64,000 nt of DNA from Hyphomicrobiales bacterium (GCA_017305665.1 JAFKKH010000016.1:85177-149176); one strand, 5' to 3'; shown: positions 18,795 to 28,332, numbered from the stretch's first letter. The notes: generated by a model not told the origin, from the letters alone. Program-made: numbers and translations.

Positions 18795-19943
18795 ATGACG
18801 GACGATGTGACACAAATCCCTATTGACGCCGGTTCGATCGACGCGCCGCTGTTGCAGATCGACGCGGTCGTCAAACGGTTTGGCGGCTTCACAGCGGTCG
18901 ACGGGCCGTCGCTGGAGATCAGGCGAGGGGAGTTCTTTGCGCTGCTTGGGCCGAGCGGCTGCGGCAAGACCACGCTGTTGCGGATGCTGGCTGGCTTCGA
19001 GACGCCGGATGCCGGACGTATCCTGCTCAACGGACGCGACATCGCCGGCGTGCCGCCGCATCAGCGTCCCGTCAACATGATGTTCCAGAATTACGCGCTG
19101 TTTCCGCATCTCAGCGTGCGCGACAACATCGCCTTCGGGTTGAAGCGGGCAAGCCTGCCGCGCGCAGAGATCGCGAGCCGCGTCGCGGAGATGGTCGCGC
19201 TGGTCAAACTCGAAGGCATGGAACGGCGCAAGCCCGATCAACTCTCCGGCGGCCAGCGGCAACGCGTGGCGCTGGCGCGCGCGCTGGCACGGCGGCCGCA
19301 ATTGTTGCTGCTCGACGAACCACTGGCGGCGCTCGACAAGAAGCTGCGGGAAAACACCCAATCCGAATTGATGCGGCTGCAGCGCCAGCTTGGCATGACC
19401 TTCATCATCGTCACCCATGATCAGGAAGAGGCGATGATGATGGCGGATCGCATCGGCGTGATGGAGTCCGGTCGTCTTGAACAGGTGGCGACCCCGCGCC
19501 AGCTCTACGAGGCGCCGAAGTCGCGCTGGGTCGCCGAGTTCGTCGGCGGTGTCAACATTATCGAAGGCGATGTGGAATCCCGCGACGGCGGTCGCATGAT
19601 CATTGCGACGCACGATGCAGGACAGGTAACCGCCGCGGCGCCAGCGCAGCCGTTGACGAAAGACCGCGTCTGCATTGCGATCCGTCCCGAGAAAGTTCGC
19701 CTGTCGCGGCGTGCGCCGGCTCCCGATGCAGACCATCGCGCTGCCATCAACCGGCTGGAAGGGATCGTCACGGGCGTCAGCTACCTCGGCGGCCAGACCG
19801 ACTACCAGGTCAGGCTCGACGGTGGCGCGGTGCTGCGCGCCTCGGTTGCCAATACCGCGCGGCTCGACGTCGATGCCTATCACGTGACGCAGCGCGTGGT
19901 GGCGTGGTTCGCATCCGATGATTGCGTGGTGCTCGAGCCATGA
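18795..19943 (+). CDS. potG: ABC transporter ATPase, spermidine/putrescine type
   Basis: A 382-residue ATPase with Walker A (GPSGCGKTT), signature LSGGQRQRVALARAL, Walker B (LLLLDEPLAALD) and H-loop (VTHDQEEAM), followed by a C-terminal TOBE domain of the PotA/PotG class. Start at 18795 (MTDDVTQIP); a longer reading to 18747 lacks support. Its stop overlaps the permease start (ATGA). With the next two permeases it makes an importer, probably of polyamines; no periplasmic binding protein gene is nearby, so substrate is inferred from family only. Confidence 0.85.
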   Translation: MTDDVTQIPIDAGSIDAPLLQIDAVVKRFGGFTAVDGPSLEIRRGEFFALLGPSGCGKTTLLRMLAGFETPDAGRILLNGRDIAGVPPHQRPVNMMFQNYALFPHLSVRDNIAFGLKRASLPRAEIASRVAEMVALVKLEGMERRKPDQLSGGQRQRVALARALARRPQLLLLDEPLAALDKKLRENTQSELMRLQRQLGMTFIIVTHDQEEAMMMADRIGVMESGRLEQVATPRQLYEAPKSRWVAEFVGGVNIIEGDVESRDGGRMIIATHDAGQVTAAAPAQPLTKDRVCIAIRPEKVRLSRRAPAPDADHRAAINRLEGIVTGVSYLGGQTDYQVRLDGGAVLRASVANTARLDVDAYHVTQRVVAWFASDDCVVLEP

Positions 19944-20854
19944 GCGGGCGCCGGCTTTTCGCAGGCCCGGCCCGCAGGGCGGCGGTCGCGCCGTTACTGT
20001 GGATGCTGCTGTTCTTCCTGCTGCCGTTCGGATTCGTGCTCAAGATCAGCCTGTCCCATACGGTCATTGCGCAGCCGCCCTATCTGCCGGTGTTCGATCT
20101 GACGGCGGGCGTGGCCGCCATCAAGGCGGCCTTCGCGGCGCTGTCGCTCGAGAATTTCAGGCTGCTGATCTCCGATGACCTCTACGTCCTGTCCTATCTA
20201 CGGAGCGTGACGGTCGCGCTGATCGCGACGGCGATCCTGATTGCGATCGGCTATCCCATTGCCTATGGGATGTCGCGGCTGCCGAGGCGATGGCAACCGA
20301 TCGCGATGATGCTGGTGATCGTGCCGTTCTGGACCTCGTTCCTGATCCGCATCTACGCCTGGATCAATATCCTCCAGCACGATGGCCTCCTGAACAAGGT
20401 CCTGCTCGCGTTGCACGTCGTGTCGGCGCCGGTGGTGTGGCTGTCCACGGATACGGCGATGTATCTCGGCATCGTCTATTCCTATCTGCCGTTCATGATC
20501 CTGCCGCTCTATGCGACGCTGGCCAAAATGGACTCGTCGTTGCTGGAGGCCGCCGCCGATCTCGGCAGCTCGCGGCTGCAGGCGTTCTGGCTGGTGACGT
20601 TTCCGCTATCGTTGCCGGGCATCGCCGCCGGCGCGCTGCTGTGCTTCATCCCCATCGTCGGCGAGTTCGTGATTCCCGATCTGCTGGCTGGATCGGATTC
20701 GCCGATGATCGGGCAGACGCTCTGGCTGGAATTCTTCACCAACCGTGACTGGCCCGTCGCTTCGGCCATCGCCACCGTGCTGCTGGTGCTGCTGGTCGCG
20801 CCGCTTCTGGTTTACGACCGCCTGCAGCGCCGCCAACTGGAGGCGCGGCGATGA
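19940..20854 (+). CDS. potH: ABC transporter permease, spermidine/putrescine type (PotH/PotB)
   Basis: A 304-residue permease with six membrane helices and the EAA loop LEAAADLGSSRLQAFWLVTF near residue 200. Its segment WTSFLIRIYAWINIL is typical of PotB/PotH. ATG 19940 overlaps the ATPase stop codon. The 130-base gap to the next permease is unusually long for this operon type and holds palindromic sequence. Confidence 0.85.
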   Translation: MSGRRLFAGPARRAAVAPLLWMLLFFLLPFGFVLKISLSHTVIAQPPYLPVFDLTAGVAAIKAAFAALSLENFRLLISDDLYVLSYLRSVTVALIATAILIAIGYPIAYGMSRLPRRWQPIAMMLVIVPFWTSFLIRIYAWINILQHDGLLNKVLLALHVVSAPVVWLSTDTAMYLGIVYSYLPFMILPLYATLAKMDSSLLEAAADLGSSRLQAFWLVTFPLSLPGIAAGALLCFIPIVGEFVIPDLLAGSDSPMIGQTLWLEFFTNRDWPVASAIATVLLVLLVAPLLVYDRLQRRQLEARR

Positions 20855-20984
20855 TGGTGCATAACTTATTCCCTCTGATGGTTAGGGAGGGGGATGAGCC
20901 GCACACGCTGGACTCACGGTTACCCCCACCCCGAGCCCCTAAGAGCGAACTTCGCTCGTCTCGACCCTACAAGGGGAACGGGAG
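20855..20984. repeat. Palindrome-containing intergenic insert between permease genes
   Basis: 130 bases lie between two permease genes that normally abut. The insert holds a 7-bp palindrome around GAGCGAACTTCGCTC (20948-20962) and a loose inverted pair of TCCCT/AGGGA around 20868-20890. It looks like a short dispersed intergenic element, but only one copy lies in the window. Confidence 0.4.
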
Positions 20985-20996
20985 ATGGAGCCGGTG

Positions 20997-21797
20997 ATGA
21001 AATTGTCCCGCTTCAATCTTGTCACGCTGATACTCGGCCTGGTGTTTCTCTATCTGCCGATCGTCATCCTGGTGATCTATTCGTTCAATGCTTCACGGCT
21101 GGTGACGGTGTGGGGCGGCTGGTCGCTGCGCTGGTATTCCGAGTTTTTCAGGGACGATGCGATGCTGGCAGCGGCCGCGATGAGCCTGCGGGTGGCCGCG
21201 GTCTCGGCGACGGCAGCCACGTTGCTCGGCACGCTCGCGGCGGTCGCCCTGACGCGCGGCGAGAACTTCAGGGGCCGCACGTTGTTCTCCGGCATGCTCT
21301 ATGCGCCGCTGGTGATGCCGGAAGTGATCACCGGCCTGTCGCTGCTCTTGCTGTTCGTCGCGGTCAATGCGGAGCGCGGGTTCTGGACGGTCACCATCGC
21401 GCATACCACGCTGACCATGTGCTTCGTCGCCGTGGTGGTGCAGTCGCGGCTCGGATCGATGGATCGCAGCCTCGAGGAGGCGGCGATGGACCTCGGCTGC
21501 AATCCGCTGCGCGCTTTCATCGCGGTGACGTTGCCGCTGATCCTGCCGGCCGTCGCCGCGGGCTGGATGCTGGCCTTTACGCTGTCGCTGGACGATCTGG
21601 TGATTGCAAGCTTCACCACCGGTCCCGGCTCGACCACGCTGCCGATCCGGATATACTCGGAAGTGCGGCTCGGCGTGAAACCGGAGATCAATGCGATCTG
21701 CACGCTGATCATCGGATTGATCACGCTGGTCATCATCGCCGCATCGCTGGCCTCGAAACTGTCGAGCCGGCAGGGCGAAAGCGCCGCGCCGTTGTAG
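20997..21797 (+). CDS. potI: ABC transporter permease, spermidine/putrescine type (PotI/PotC)
   Basis: A 266-residue permease with six helices and the EAA loop LEEAAMDLGCNPLRAFIAVT. The N-terminal LGLVFLYLPIVILVIYSFNAS is a PotC/PotI signature. Start is ATG 20997 (MKLSRF), with an alternative in-frame ATG at 20985. It is the third gene of the transporter operon. Confidence 0.85.
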   Translation: MKLSRFNLVTLILGLVFLYLPIVILVIYSFNASRLVTVWGGWSLRWYSEFFRDDAMLAAAAMSLRVAAVSATAATLLGTLAAVALTRGENFRGRTLFSGMLYAPLVMPEVITGLSLLLLFVAVNAERGFWTVTIAHTTLTMCFVAVVVQSRLGSMDRSLEEAAMDLGCNPLRAFIAVTLPLILPAVAAGWMLAFTLSLDDLVIASFTTGPGSTTLPIRIYSEVRLGVKPEINAICTLIIGLITLVIIAASLASKLSSRQGESAAPL

Positions 21798-21815
21798 GTG
21801 TGATTGCAGGGAACG

Positions 21816-23780
21816 TCAGTTCGTGCGCGGCGTCGCGGCCGTGGTCGGCGCAGCGGGCACGGCGGCCTCGGGTGCCGTCTTCTGGCCGGTCAGGCGCTCG
21901 ATGACCGAACGGACCGCATCGCGCGTCTTGCGGTCCTTGACCGCATTGAGCAGCGGCGCAGAGGCCGGCGACCGGCGGATCAGGCTTTCGGGATCGGGAA
22001 AGATCAGCGGATCGTCCCACGGTCCCTGGACGACGAACGGCAGCTCGAAATTGCCGGCTCCGGCCGCGCTCGTCAGGCTCGCCACGCCCTTGAGATCGTA
22101 TTCGCGTGAGGGGACCGATGCGGTGCCGGCGAGTGTAACGCGCGCCGTAGGTCCGTCGACATGCACATCGCTGACGGTGGCAACTCCGTCCCTGAAGTTC
22201 ACTGCGACGCTCAGCTTGTCGAATGGCGTCTGTCCGCTGCGGAAGTTGCCGCCACCGGAGAGCGGACGGCGCTCCAGCCGTTTCAGCAACTGCTCGACGT
22301 TGAAGCCGCTGATGGCGCCGTCGTGCCCGGTCAGAAGCGCGGTCCCGTCGAGCGATTGTGCCAACCCGAACGGACTCGACCCCGTGGCTTCCAGCATGAC
22401 ATTCAGGTTGCCGCGTCCGGTCAGCCGGCTGGTCCCGAACAAGTCGCTGGCGCAAGCCTGCAGGTCGACGTCGGTGAGCTGGAACTGGGCCTTCACGTCG
22501 GCGGCCGGGTTGGCCCGCGAGATGCCGAACGATCCCTTGGCGATTCCGCCGTACATTTGCGCCTCGCCGACGCTGAGCGCCAGTGTGCCGTTGCGCAGGT
22601 TGGCGCCGAGCGCGGTCTTGCCGAGCTTGGTGGAGCCGACGGTGATCTTGGCCGCCGACAGCCGCATGTCGAGATCGGTGGTGGACAGCGCATGAAGATC
22701 GAACAACTGCCGGTTCCAGTCACGGGCACCACTCGCGAGCAAGCGGACGGTCGCCACATAGGGCGTGAAATCGAGCGCGCCGGCGGCCAGCGTCGCCTGC
22801 AGCGTCTGCCGGCCGTTGTTGGCGTAGGTCAGTACGCCCTCGGCTACGTTGCCGTCGAGTTCGATGTTGACGTTGGTCAGCGCGACCGACGCACCGACGA
22901 CGTTGGCGCGCGCCTTCAAGGCGAAGCGGCCGAACCCGCCGCTGCCGGGCGGCGGCTGTCCAAACCAGCGTAACGCGCTGCGCAGCGAGGTGCTGTCTGC
23001 CGTCAGCGTGCCTTCCATCATCAGGCTGGTCCGGTTCGCGACCGTGCCGTCGAAGGCGAACTTCAGCGGTGTGCTGGCGACCCTGGCTTTCAGGCCGGAT
23101 CGCTCGCCGGACAATGCGGCAAGGAAATCGCTGATGCTGATGCTGCCGTCGACGCGTTCGCCGCGCCAGTCGAACTGTCCGGTCGCGGCAAACGAGCGCG
23201 AGATCGACGGCCACGCCAGCGACAGGTCGATGTCGCCGAGATTTTCCGTCACGTGATTGGTAGCGTCCTCGTAGCTGAGCTCGCCGTCCTGGATCCGGAT
23301 TTCCGAAAACGAGACCGGGCTGTCCGCGCCGGGCTTCATGGTGTGTGCGACCGTTTCCACGAACGGAGTCCAGTTGCTTTGGCCGTCAGCCGCGCGAGTC
23401 ACCCGGATGTGAGGGCGCAGCATCATGACATCGGCGATCTGGAAGCGCTGCATCAGCAAGGGAAGCAGATGCAGGTTGGCGGTCAGCACATCGACGCTGA
23501 GCGCAGGGTCGCCGGCCTTGCTGCCCTTGAGGCGGACGTTGTGGAACGAGACGTAGCTGCCGGGAAAGACCGAGATATCGGTATGGCCGTCGACGACGAA
23601 GTCGAGCCCCGTCACGGCGCGGATCTGCGCTTCCACGGCATCGCGCAGGGCGTCCCGATTGAGCAGCCACGACATCGCGATCAGCCCGATCAGCACAACT
23701 CCCAGGAATGCCGCAACCGGCATCCCCAGGCGCTTTATTCCTTGGGCCATCGACAATGACGTATCCGAGGTTGTTGACAT
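21816..23780 (-). CDS. AsmA-family envelope protein
   Basis: A 654-residue protein anchored by one N-terminal helix (about residues 16-41, MPVAAFLGVVLIGLIAMSWLL) with a large periplasmic region. AsmA hallmarks are visible: TGLDFVVDGHTDISVFPGSYVSFHNVRL early on and FGISRANPAADVKAQFQLTD in the C-terminal beta-rich part, with the DVHVDGPTARVTLAGTASVP segment. AsmA-like proteins are long periplasm-spanning tubes linked to phospholipid transport and outer-membrane homeostasis. The exact partner is not inferable. It converges with the polyamine operon, ending 19 bases from potI. Confidence 0.88.
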   Translation of the reverse strand: MSTTSDTSLSMAQGIKRLGMPVAAFLGVVLIGLIAMSWLLNRDALRDAVEAQIRAVTGLDFVVDGHTDISVFPGSYVSFHNVRLKGSKAGDPALSVDVLTANLHLLPLLMQRFQIADVMMLRPHIRVTRAADGQSNWTPFVETVAHTMKPGADSPVSFSEIRIQDGELSYEDATNHVTENLGDIDLSLAWPSISRSFAATGQFDWRGERVDGSISISDFLAALSGERSGLKARVASTPLKFAFDGTVANRTSLMMEGTLTADSTSLRSALRWFGQPPPGSGGFGRFALKARANVVGASVALTNVNIELDGNVAEGVLTYANNGRQTLQATLAAGALDFTPYVATVRLLASGARDWNRQLFDLHALSTTDLDMRLSAAKITVGSTKLGKTALGANLRNGTLALSVGEAQMYGGIAKGSFGISRANPAADVKAQFQLTDVDLQACASDLFGTSRLTGRGNLNVMLEATGSSPFGLAQSLDGTALLTGHDGAISGFNVEQLLKRLERRPLSGGGNFRSGQTPFDKLSVAVNFRDGVATVSDVHVDGPTARVTLAGTASVPSREYDLKGVASLTSAAGAGNFELPFVVQGPWDDPLIFPDPESLIRRSPASAPLLNAVKDRKTRDAVRSVIERLTGQKTAPEAAVPAAPTTAATPRTN

Positions 23781-23964
23781 TCGTCGGGCGGGCCGGCGTC
23801 CGGCTCCGCTATGTCAGCAACTTGATTGGTTTTCTTGACGCTTTCAAGGCCATCCGGCACAGCAATACCTCCGATTGACGTGCCGCGAAGATTTCGCCTA
23901 ATACTCGCTGATATCCGTGTCTGTGCGCTGACAATCGGCGCCTCCCTCCATCAGGTTCAGCCCC

Positions 23965-24672
23965 ATGAACAAGGTCTATCCCGACGCCAAATCGGCCCTC
24001 GACGGCATTCTCAAGGACGGCATGATGATCATGTCCGGCGGCTTCGGCCTGTGCGGCATCGCGGAGACGCTGTCGGACGCCATTCGCGAGGCGGGAGTCA
24101 AGAATTTGACCGTCGTCTCCAACAATGCCGGCGTCGACGGCATCGGGTTGAGCCGCCTGCTCGAAACGCGGCAGATCAAGAAGATGATCTCGTCCTATGT
24201 CGGCGAGAACAAATTGTTCGCCCAGCAATTCCTAGCAGGCGAACTGGAGCTGGAATTCAATCCGCAGGGCACGCTGGCCGAACGCATTCGCGCCGGCGGC
24301 GCGGGCATTCCGGCGTTCTACACCAAGACCGGCGTCGGCACTCTCATTGCCGAAGGCAAGGAGGTGAAGGAGTTCGACGGCCAGAAATACCTGATGGAGC
24401 GCGGACTGTTCGCCGATCTCGCCATCGTTCACGCATGGAAGGGCGACACCGCCGGCAATCTGATCTATCGCAAAACCGCGCGGAACTTCAATCCGATGAT
24501 GGCGACCGCCGCGAAGGTCACCGTCGCCGAGGTCGAGCACCTCGTGCCCGCCGGCGAGCTCAATCCCGATCACATCCACACGCCCGGCATCTTCGTGAAG
24601 CGCATCATCGAGGTCGGCACCGCGAAGAAGCGCATCGAATTCCGCAACACCCGTCCGCGTCCGGCGGCGTGA
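23965..24672 (+). CDS. scoA: 3-oxoacid CoA-transferase subunit A
   Basis: A 235-residue alpha subunit of succinyl-CoA:3-ketoacid CoA-transferase, which moves CoA between succinyl-CoA and acetoacetate. The N-terminus KSALDGILKDGMMIMSGGFG and the segment GGAGIPAFYTKTGVGTLIAE are family signatures. It is followed at 27 bases by subunit B; the pair forms one operon. Nearby HMG-CoA lyase makes acetoacetate, so ketone-body use is a plausible link. Confidence 0.93.
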   Translation: MNKVYPDAKSALDGILKDGMMIMSGGFGLCGIAETLSDAIREAGVKNLTVVSNNAGVDGIGLSRLLETRQIKKMISSYVGENKLFAQQFLAGELELEFNPQGTLAERIRAGGAGIPAFYTKTGVGTLIAEGKEVKEFDGQKYLMERGLFADLAIVHAWKGDTAGNLIYRKTARNFNPMMATAAKVTVAEVEHLVPAGELNPDHIHTPGIFVKRIIEVGTAKKRIEFRNTRPRPAA

Positions 24673-24698
24673 GCGCAGCGACTTAGCAGGAGAGCACC

Positions 24699-25349
24699 AT
24701 GGCCTGGACCCGTGAGCAGATGGCAGCGCGCGCCGCCAAGGAATTGCGCGACGGCTACTACGTCAATCTCGGCATCGGCATTCCGACGCTGGTATCGAAC
24801 TTCATTCCCGACGGCATCGACGTCAGCCTGCAGAGCGAGAACGGCATGCTCGGCATGGGGCCGTTCCCATATGAGGGCGATGAAGATCCCGACCTCATCA
24901 ACGCCGGCAAGCAGACGGTGAGCGAGCTGCCATCCACCAGCTATTTCTCATCATCCGATTCCTTCGGCATGGTGCGCGGCGGTCACATCGATCTGTCGAT
25001 CCTCGGCGCGATGCAGGTGGCGCAGAACGGCGATCTCGCCAACTGGATGATCCCCGGCAAGATGGTCAAGGGTATGGGCGGTGCGATGGATCTCGTCGCC
25101 GGCGTCAAGCGCGTCGTTGTGGTGATGGAGCATTCCGCCAAGGACGGCCCGAAGCTCCTCAAGAAATGCAACCTGCCGCTGACCGGCGAGAAGGTGGTCG
25201 ACATGGTCGTCACCGATCTCGCGGTGTTCACCATCGACAAGCACGGCAAGGATGGCATGGCGCTGATCGAGCTCGCCGATGGCGTCACGCTCGACGAGGT
25301 CAAGGCGAAGACCGAAGCCGATTTCCGCGTCGCGCTGAAGAACGCCTGA
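24699..25349 (+). CDS. scoB: 3-oxoacid CoA-transferase subunit B
   Basis: A 216-residue beta subunit. The catalytic glutamate lies in the conserved SENGMLG (near residue 47); [14 protein letters not shown] and [19 protein letters not shown] are family blocks. AGGAGA precedes the ATG. Together with ScoA it activates acetoacetate in the cytoplasm. Confidence 0.94.
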   Translation: MAWTREQMAARAAKELRDGYYVNLGIGIPTLVSNFIPDGIDVSLQSENGMLGMGPFPYEGDEDPDLINAGKQTVSELPSTSYFSSSDSFGMVRGGHIDLSILGAMQVAQNGDLANWMIPGKMVKGMGGAMDLVAGVKRVVVVMEHSAKDGPKLLKKCNLPLTGEKVVDMVVTDLAVFTIDKHGKDGMALIELADGVTLDEVKAKTEADFRVALKNA

Positions 25350-25379
25350 TCTGCGGCGGCGCTATCGCTGCGCTGCCTG

Positions 25380-25970
25380 CTAGCGCCGTCCGCCGAGTTC
25401 TCTGGGCAGGAGGCTCGAGCTGATGTCGCCGTCGCCGAGACCGGACTGGAATTGTGTATAGCCGGCCGAGAACGACAGGCTGAGATTCGAGGTCGGCCGG
25501 ATTTCGACGCCCGCATGAACGTCGTAAGCGGGCGGCGTGCTGTCGCTCGGTCTGAAGGACGTGATCGTGTTGAACGCGTCCGGGCTGTATTTCAGGGTAT
25601 CGACGCCACCGAACAGCGTCACGGGCATGTCGCCCACGCCCTTGAAGTTGTAACCGAACTGCGAACGTTCGTAGGACAGTGAACTGCCGAACGCACTCGG
25701 TCCGCCGCCGAAGCCAAAGCCCGTCAGCGAACTGACGGGCGCACTATAGCTTCTGAAAACGAATCCGCTCTTGTCGGTTTGCCCGGCGTCGAAGCTCGGA
25801 AAATTGGCATACGTTTCTGCGCTTGCGGTATCGACCGCGCCGCCGCCGTAGCCGAACGGCCCGAAGGGAATCCAGTATTTCACCGGTTCGCCCTGGGCGT
25901 TCGCGGCAGACCAGCTCAGGCAGAGCGCTGCCGCGATGACCAGACTGCATTTAGTTGAGAACGTCGACAT
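25380..25970 (-). CDS. Exported beta-rich outer-membrane-like protein
   Basis: A 196-residue protein with a signal peptide (residues 1-26, MSTFSTKCSLVIAAALCLSW to SAANAQ). The mature part is Gly/Ser/Phe-rich with repeating aromatic-ended strands (YERSQFGYNFKGV, PVTLFGGVDTLKYSP, NLSLSFSAGYTQF), like small outer-membrane barrels, but no named family is recognised. The ATG at 25970 is chosen over a longer frame to 26036 because it starts directly with the signal peptide; the longer form would run into a dispersed repeat. Confidence 0.7.
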   Translation of the reverse strand: MSTFSTKCSLVIAAALCLSWSAANAQGEPVKYWIPFGPFGYGGGAVDTASAETYANFPSFDAGQTDKSGFVFRSYSAPVSSLTGFGFGGGPSAFGSSLSYERSQFGYNFKGVGDMPVTLFGGVDTLKYSPDAFNTITSFRPSDSTPPAYDVHAGVEIRPTSNLSLSFSAGYTQFQSGLGDGDISSSLLPRELGGRR

Positions 25971-25982
25971 TCGGGCTCCAGG

Positions 25983-26029
25983 AGCATGATCCCGAAAAGC
26001 GGAAACCGCTTTTCGGATGAGAACATGCC
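25983..26029. repeat. Dispersed palindromic repeat, copy 1
   Basis: A 47-base imperfect palindrome starting GCATGATCCCGAAAAGC and ending GCTTTTCGGATGAGAACATGC. A second copy lies at 56010-56050. The centre is GGAAACC flanked by AAAAGC/GCTTTT arms. Such elements are abundant between genes in this bacterial family. Confidence 0.85.
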
Positions 26030-26112
26030 CAATCAACGCCCGTGATTATACGCCTCGGAGATGTTGCAGGCCAGCGTACCGTGACGAACCGACGCGCCTG
26101 CAGGTTCCAATG

Positions 26113-27060
26113 TCAGGCGGTGACCGGCTGTTGTCCGCGCGGCAACCCGGCGCGGGCGAGGCCGCCGTAGAGCGCTTCCTGCGGCATTTCGCTGCGCAGG
26201 ATCGCGCGCACGTCGATCAATTTCTCGATATCGATGCCGGTCTCGAATCCCTTCGATTGACAGAGGAACGCGAGGTCCTCGAACACGACGTTACCCGTTG
26301 CGCCGGGAGCAAAGGGGCAGCCGCCGAGGCCGCCGAGCGAGCCGTCGAGAATGCGCGCCCCTGCGTCCAGCGCCGCCGCGGCATTGGCGATGCCCATGCC
26401 TCGGGTGTCATGCAGGTGGACGCAGACGGGCTTGCGGCCTGCGATCTTCACCGTCGCGGCGGTGAGTTCGGCAACCTGCTTCGGACCGGAATAGCCGACC
26501 GTATCGGCGACGCCGACCACATCGGCGCCGGCCGCGTAGCACCGTTCGGCGATCCGAAGCGCTTCCTTCGGATCGACCGCGCCGGTGATCGAACATCCGA
26601 GCGCCATCGAAACCGCCACGTGCACGATCGGCTTGTGCGCGCTGGCGTCGCGCAGCCGGCACAGCCGCTCGACGTTGGCGATGGCCTCGTCGCGCGAGCG
26701 GTTGGCGTTGGCGCGGCTGTGTTCTTCCGTGGCGGAGACGACGGTCGCGATTTCGGCGACGCCGGATTCCAGCGCCTCGTTGACGCCGCGCTCGTTGAGC
26801 GTCAGCGCAATGCCATGCGCGCCCGGTAGCGACGCCACGGTCTTCACGATGTCGCGCACGTCGGCGAATTGCGGAAAGGTCTTTGCGGGCAGGAACGAGC
26901 CGACCTCGAAGTGACGCACGCCGGCGTCGTATTCCCTGGCGATCCAGTCCTTCTTGGCGGCTGTGGAGGGAAACGTCTTCACCAGTTGCAGCCCGTCGCG
27001 CAGCCCGACCTCGCGCAGGACGACCCTGTCGGATGGATAGATATCTTGAACGCGGGTCAT
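26113..27060 (-). CDS. mvaB: Hydroxymethylglutaryl-CoA lyase
   Basis: A 315-residue lyase that splits HMG-CoA to acetyl-CoA and acetoacetate. REVGLRDGLQLV (residues 17-28) is the metal-site signature; CVHLHDTRGMGIANA gives the metal-binding histidines; LGGCPFAPGATGNVVFED carries the conserved cysteine loop. ATG overlaps the stop of the upstream CoA-transferase gene (ATGA), indicating coupling. Likely leucine or acyl-CoA catabolism. Confidence 0.95.
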   Translation of the reverse strand: MTRVQDIYPSDRVVLREVGLRDGLQLVKTFPSTAAKKDWIAREYDAGVRHFEVGSFLPAKTFPQFADVRDIVKTVASLPGAHGIALTLNERGVNEALESGVAEIATVVSATEEHSRANANRSRDEAIANVERLCRLRDASAHKPIVHVAVSMALGCSITGAVDPKEALRIAERCYAAGADVVGVADTVGYSGPKQVAELTAATVKIAGRKPVCVHLHDTRGMGIANAAAALDAGARILDGSLGGLGGCPFAPGATGNVVFEDLAFLCQSKGFETGIDIEKLIDVRAILRSEMPQEALYGGLARAGLPRGQQPVTA

Positions 27061-28223
27061 GCACGCCTCCTTGCGGTGTCGGTCTTGTGATCGAGCTCGG
27101 CGCGGACAGCCGCGGTATCGCCGCCGAGCGGGGGCACTTTAAGCCCATCGCCGATGCTCGCGCCATTCCATTCGATCGGCAATGCCGGCGCCCGGAACGG
27201 AGCGCCGTTGGCATTGATCGATCCGACAAGGCCGCCCTCGCGCTGAACGTGCGGATCGTTGAACAGGTCCTCGGGCCGGTTGATCGGCGAGAAGGCCACG
27301 TTGAGGCGATCCAAAGTCGCCGAAAGATCGGCCACCTTGCATTGCTTCACCTTGGCGGCAACCAGCGGCAGGATGCGGTCGCGCGCGAGGATGCGGTCAG
27401 TGGTGCTGCGCAAGGTTGGATCGTCTAGCAGCTGGTTCAATCCGAACTCCTTGCAGAATGCCTGCCAGTGGCCTTCGGTGACGACGCCGATGAAGATGCG
27501 CTCGCCGCCCGCGGTTTCGAAGATGTCGTAGATCGGCCAGGCGTGTTCGCGCTCCGGCATCGAGCGCGGCTTGTTGCCGGTCATCTCGTACTCGACCATG
27601 TGTTGGGCGACCAGGAACAGGCAGTTCTCGAACAGCCCGATGCGGATGTCGGCGCCGCCGGTCTTGCCGCCGCGCTTCTGATAAAGCGCTGCGAGAATCG
27701 AGATCGCGCCGAACATGCCGCCCATGATGTCGTTGGCCGACGAGCCGACGCGCTGCGGCTTCGCCATCGTGCCGGTCATGGTGGCGAGGCCCGACATCAT
27801 CTGCACCACTTCGTCGAGCGCCGGGCGATGATCGTAAGGCCCTGACAGAAAGCCCTTGTGGCCTGCGACAATCAGGTCGGGATGGCGCGCCTTGATCTCG
27901 TCCAGGCCGAGTCCCTGTTTGGCGAGCAGTCCGTCGCGAAAGTTCTCCAGGAACACATCCGCGGTGTCGAGCAGCCGATGCATCGTCTCGCGATCGTCGG
28001 CCTTGGTGAGGTCGAGCACCACGCTGCGCTTGCCACGATTGAACAGCGGAAAGAACGACGTTCCCATGCCACCGAGCGTACGCGTCTTGTCGCCGACCGG
28101 CGGTTCGACCTTGATGACCTCTGCGCCAAGTTGAGCCAGGATCATGCCGCAGCTCGGGCCCATCACCATGTGGGTCATCTCGACCACCCGCACGCCGGCC
28201 AGCGGCAATTCCGTTCCGGTCAT
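27057..28223 (-). CDS. CaiB/BaiF-family (class III) CoA-transferase
   Basis: A 388-residue formyl-CoA-transferase-like enzyme. The N-terminal LAGVRVVEMTHMVMGPSCGMILAQLGAEVIKVE and NRGKRSVVLDLTK, and FLENFRDGLL with the likely catalytic region of class III transferases, are clear. The specific acyl-CoA pair is unknown. It is upstream of and overlaps mvaB, so probably activates the lyase's substrate branch. Confidence 0.9.
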   Translation of the reverse strand: MTGTELPLAGVRVVEMTHMVMGPSCGMILAQLGAEVIKVEPPVGDKTRTLGGMGTSFFPLFNRGKRSVVLDLTKADDRETMHRLLDTADVFLENFRDGLLAKQGLGLDEIKARHPDLIVAGHKGFLSGPYDHRPALDEVVQMMSGLATMTGTMAKPQRVGSSANDIMGGMFGAISILAALYQKRGGKTGGADIRIGLFENCLFLVAQHMVEYEMTGNKPRSMPEREHAWPIYDIFETAGGERIFIGVVTEGHWQAFCKEFGLNQLLDDPTLRSTTDRILARDRILPLVAAKVKQCKVADLSATLDRLNVAFSPINRPEDLFNDPHVQREGGLVGSINANGAPFRAPALPIEWNGASIGDGLKVPPLGGDTAAVRAELDHKTDTARRRA

Positions 28224-28259
28224 CGATGTCTCCGTGTTCTTGTTGTCGCGCCTAAGTCT

Positions 28260-28332
28260 CTAGTGTGGTGGTTCAGACGTTCGCTACTCAATCGCGCCCG
28301 TCGAGCGAATTTCTGAACCTAAACCACACTAG
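28260..28332. repeat. Inverted repeat, CTAGTGTGG-ended element
   Basis: An imperfect inverted repeat: the arm from 28260 (CTAGTGTGGTGGTTCAGACG) pairs with the arm ending at 28332 (TCTGAACCTAAACCACACTAG), separated by about 20 bases. Terminal 9-mers match exactly. It is in the intergenic space between the CoA-transferase and the pseudogene; a related half-element is at 1954. It has the form of a small non-coding mobile element, but no target duplication is obvious. Confidence 0.7.

Noticed and set aside
23809-24228. Minus-strand frame across the scoA promoter and gene start
   Set aside because: Shadow of scoA; no homology visible.
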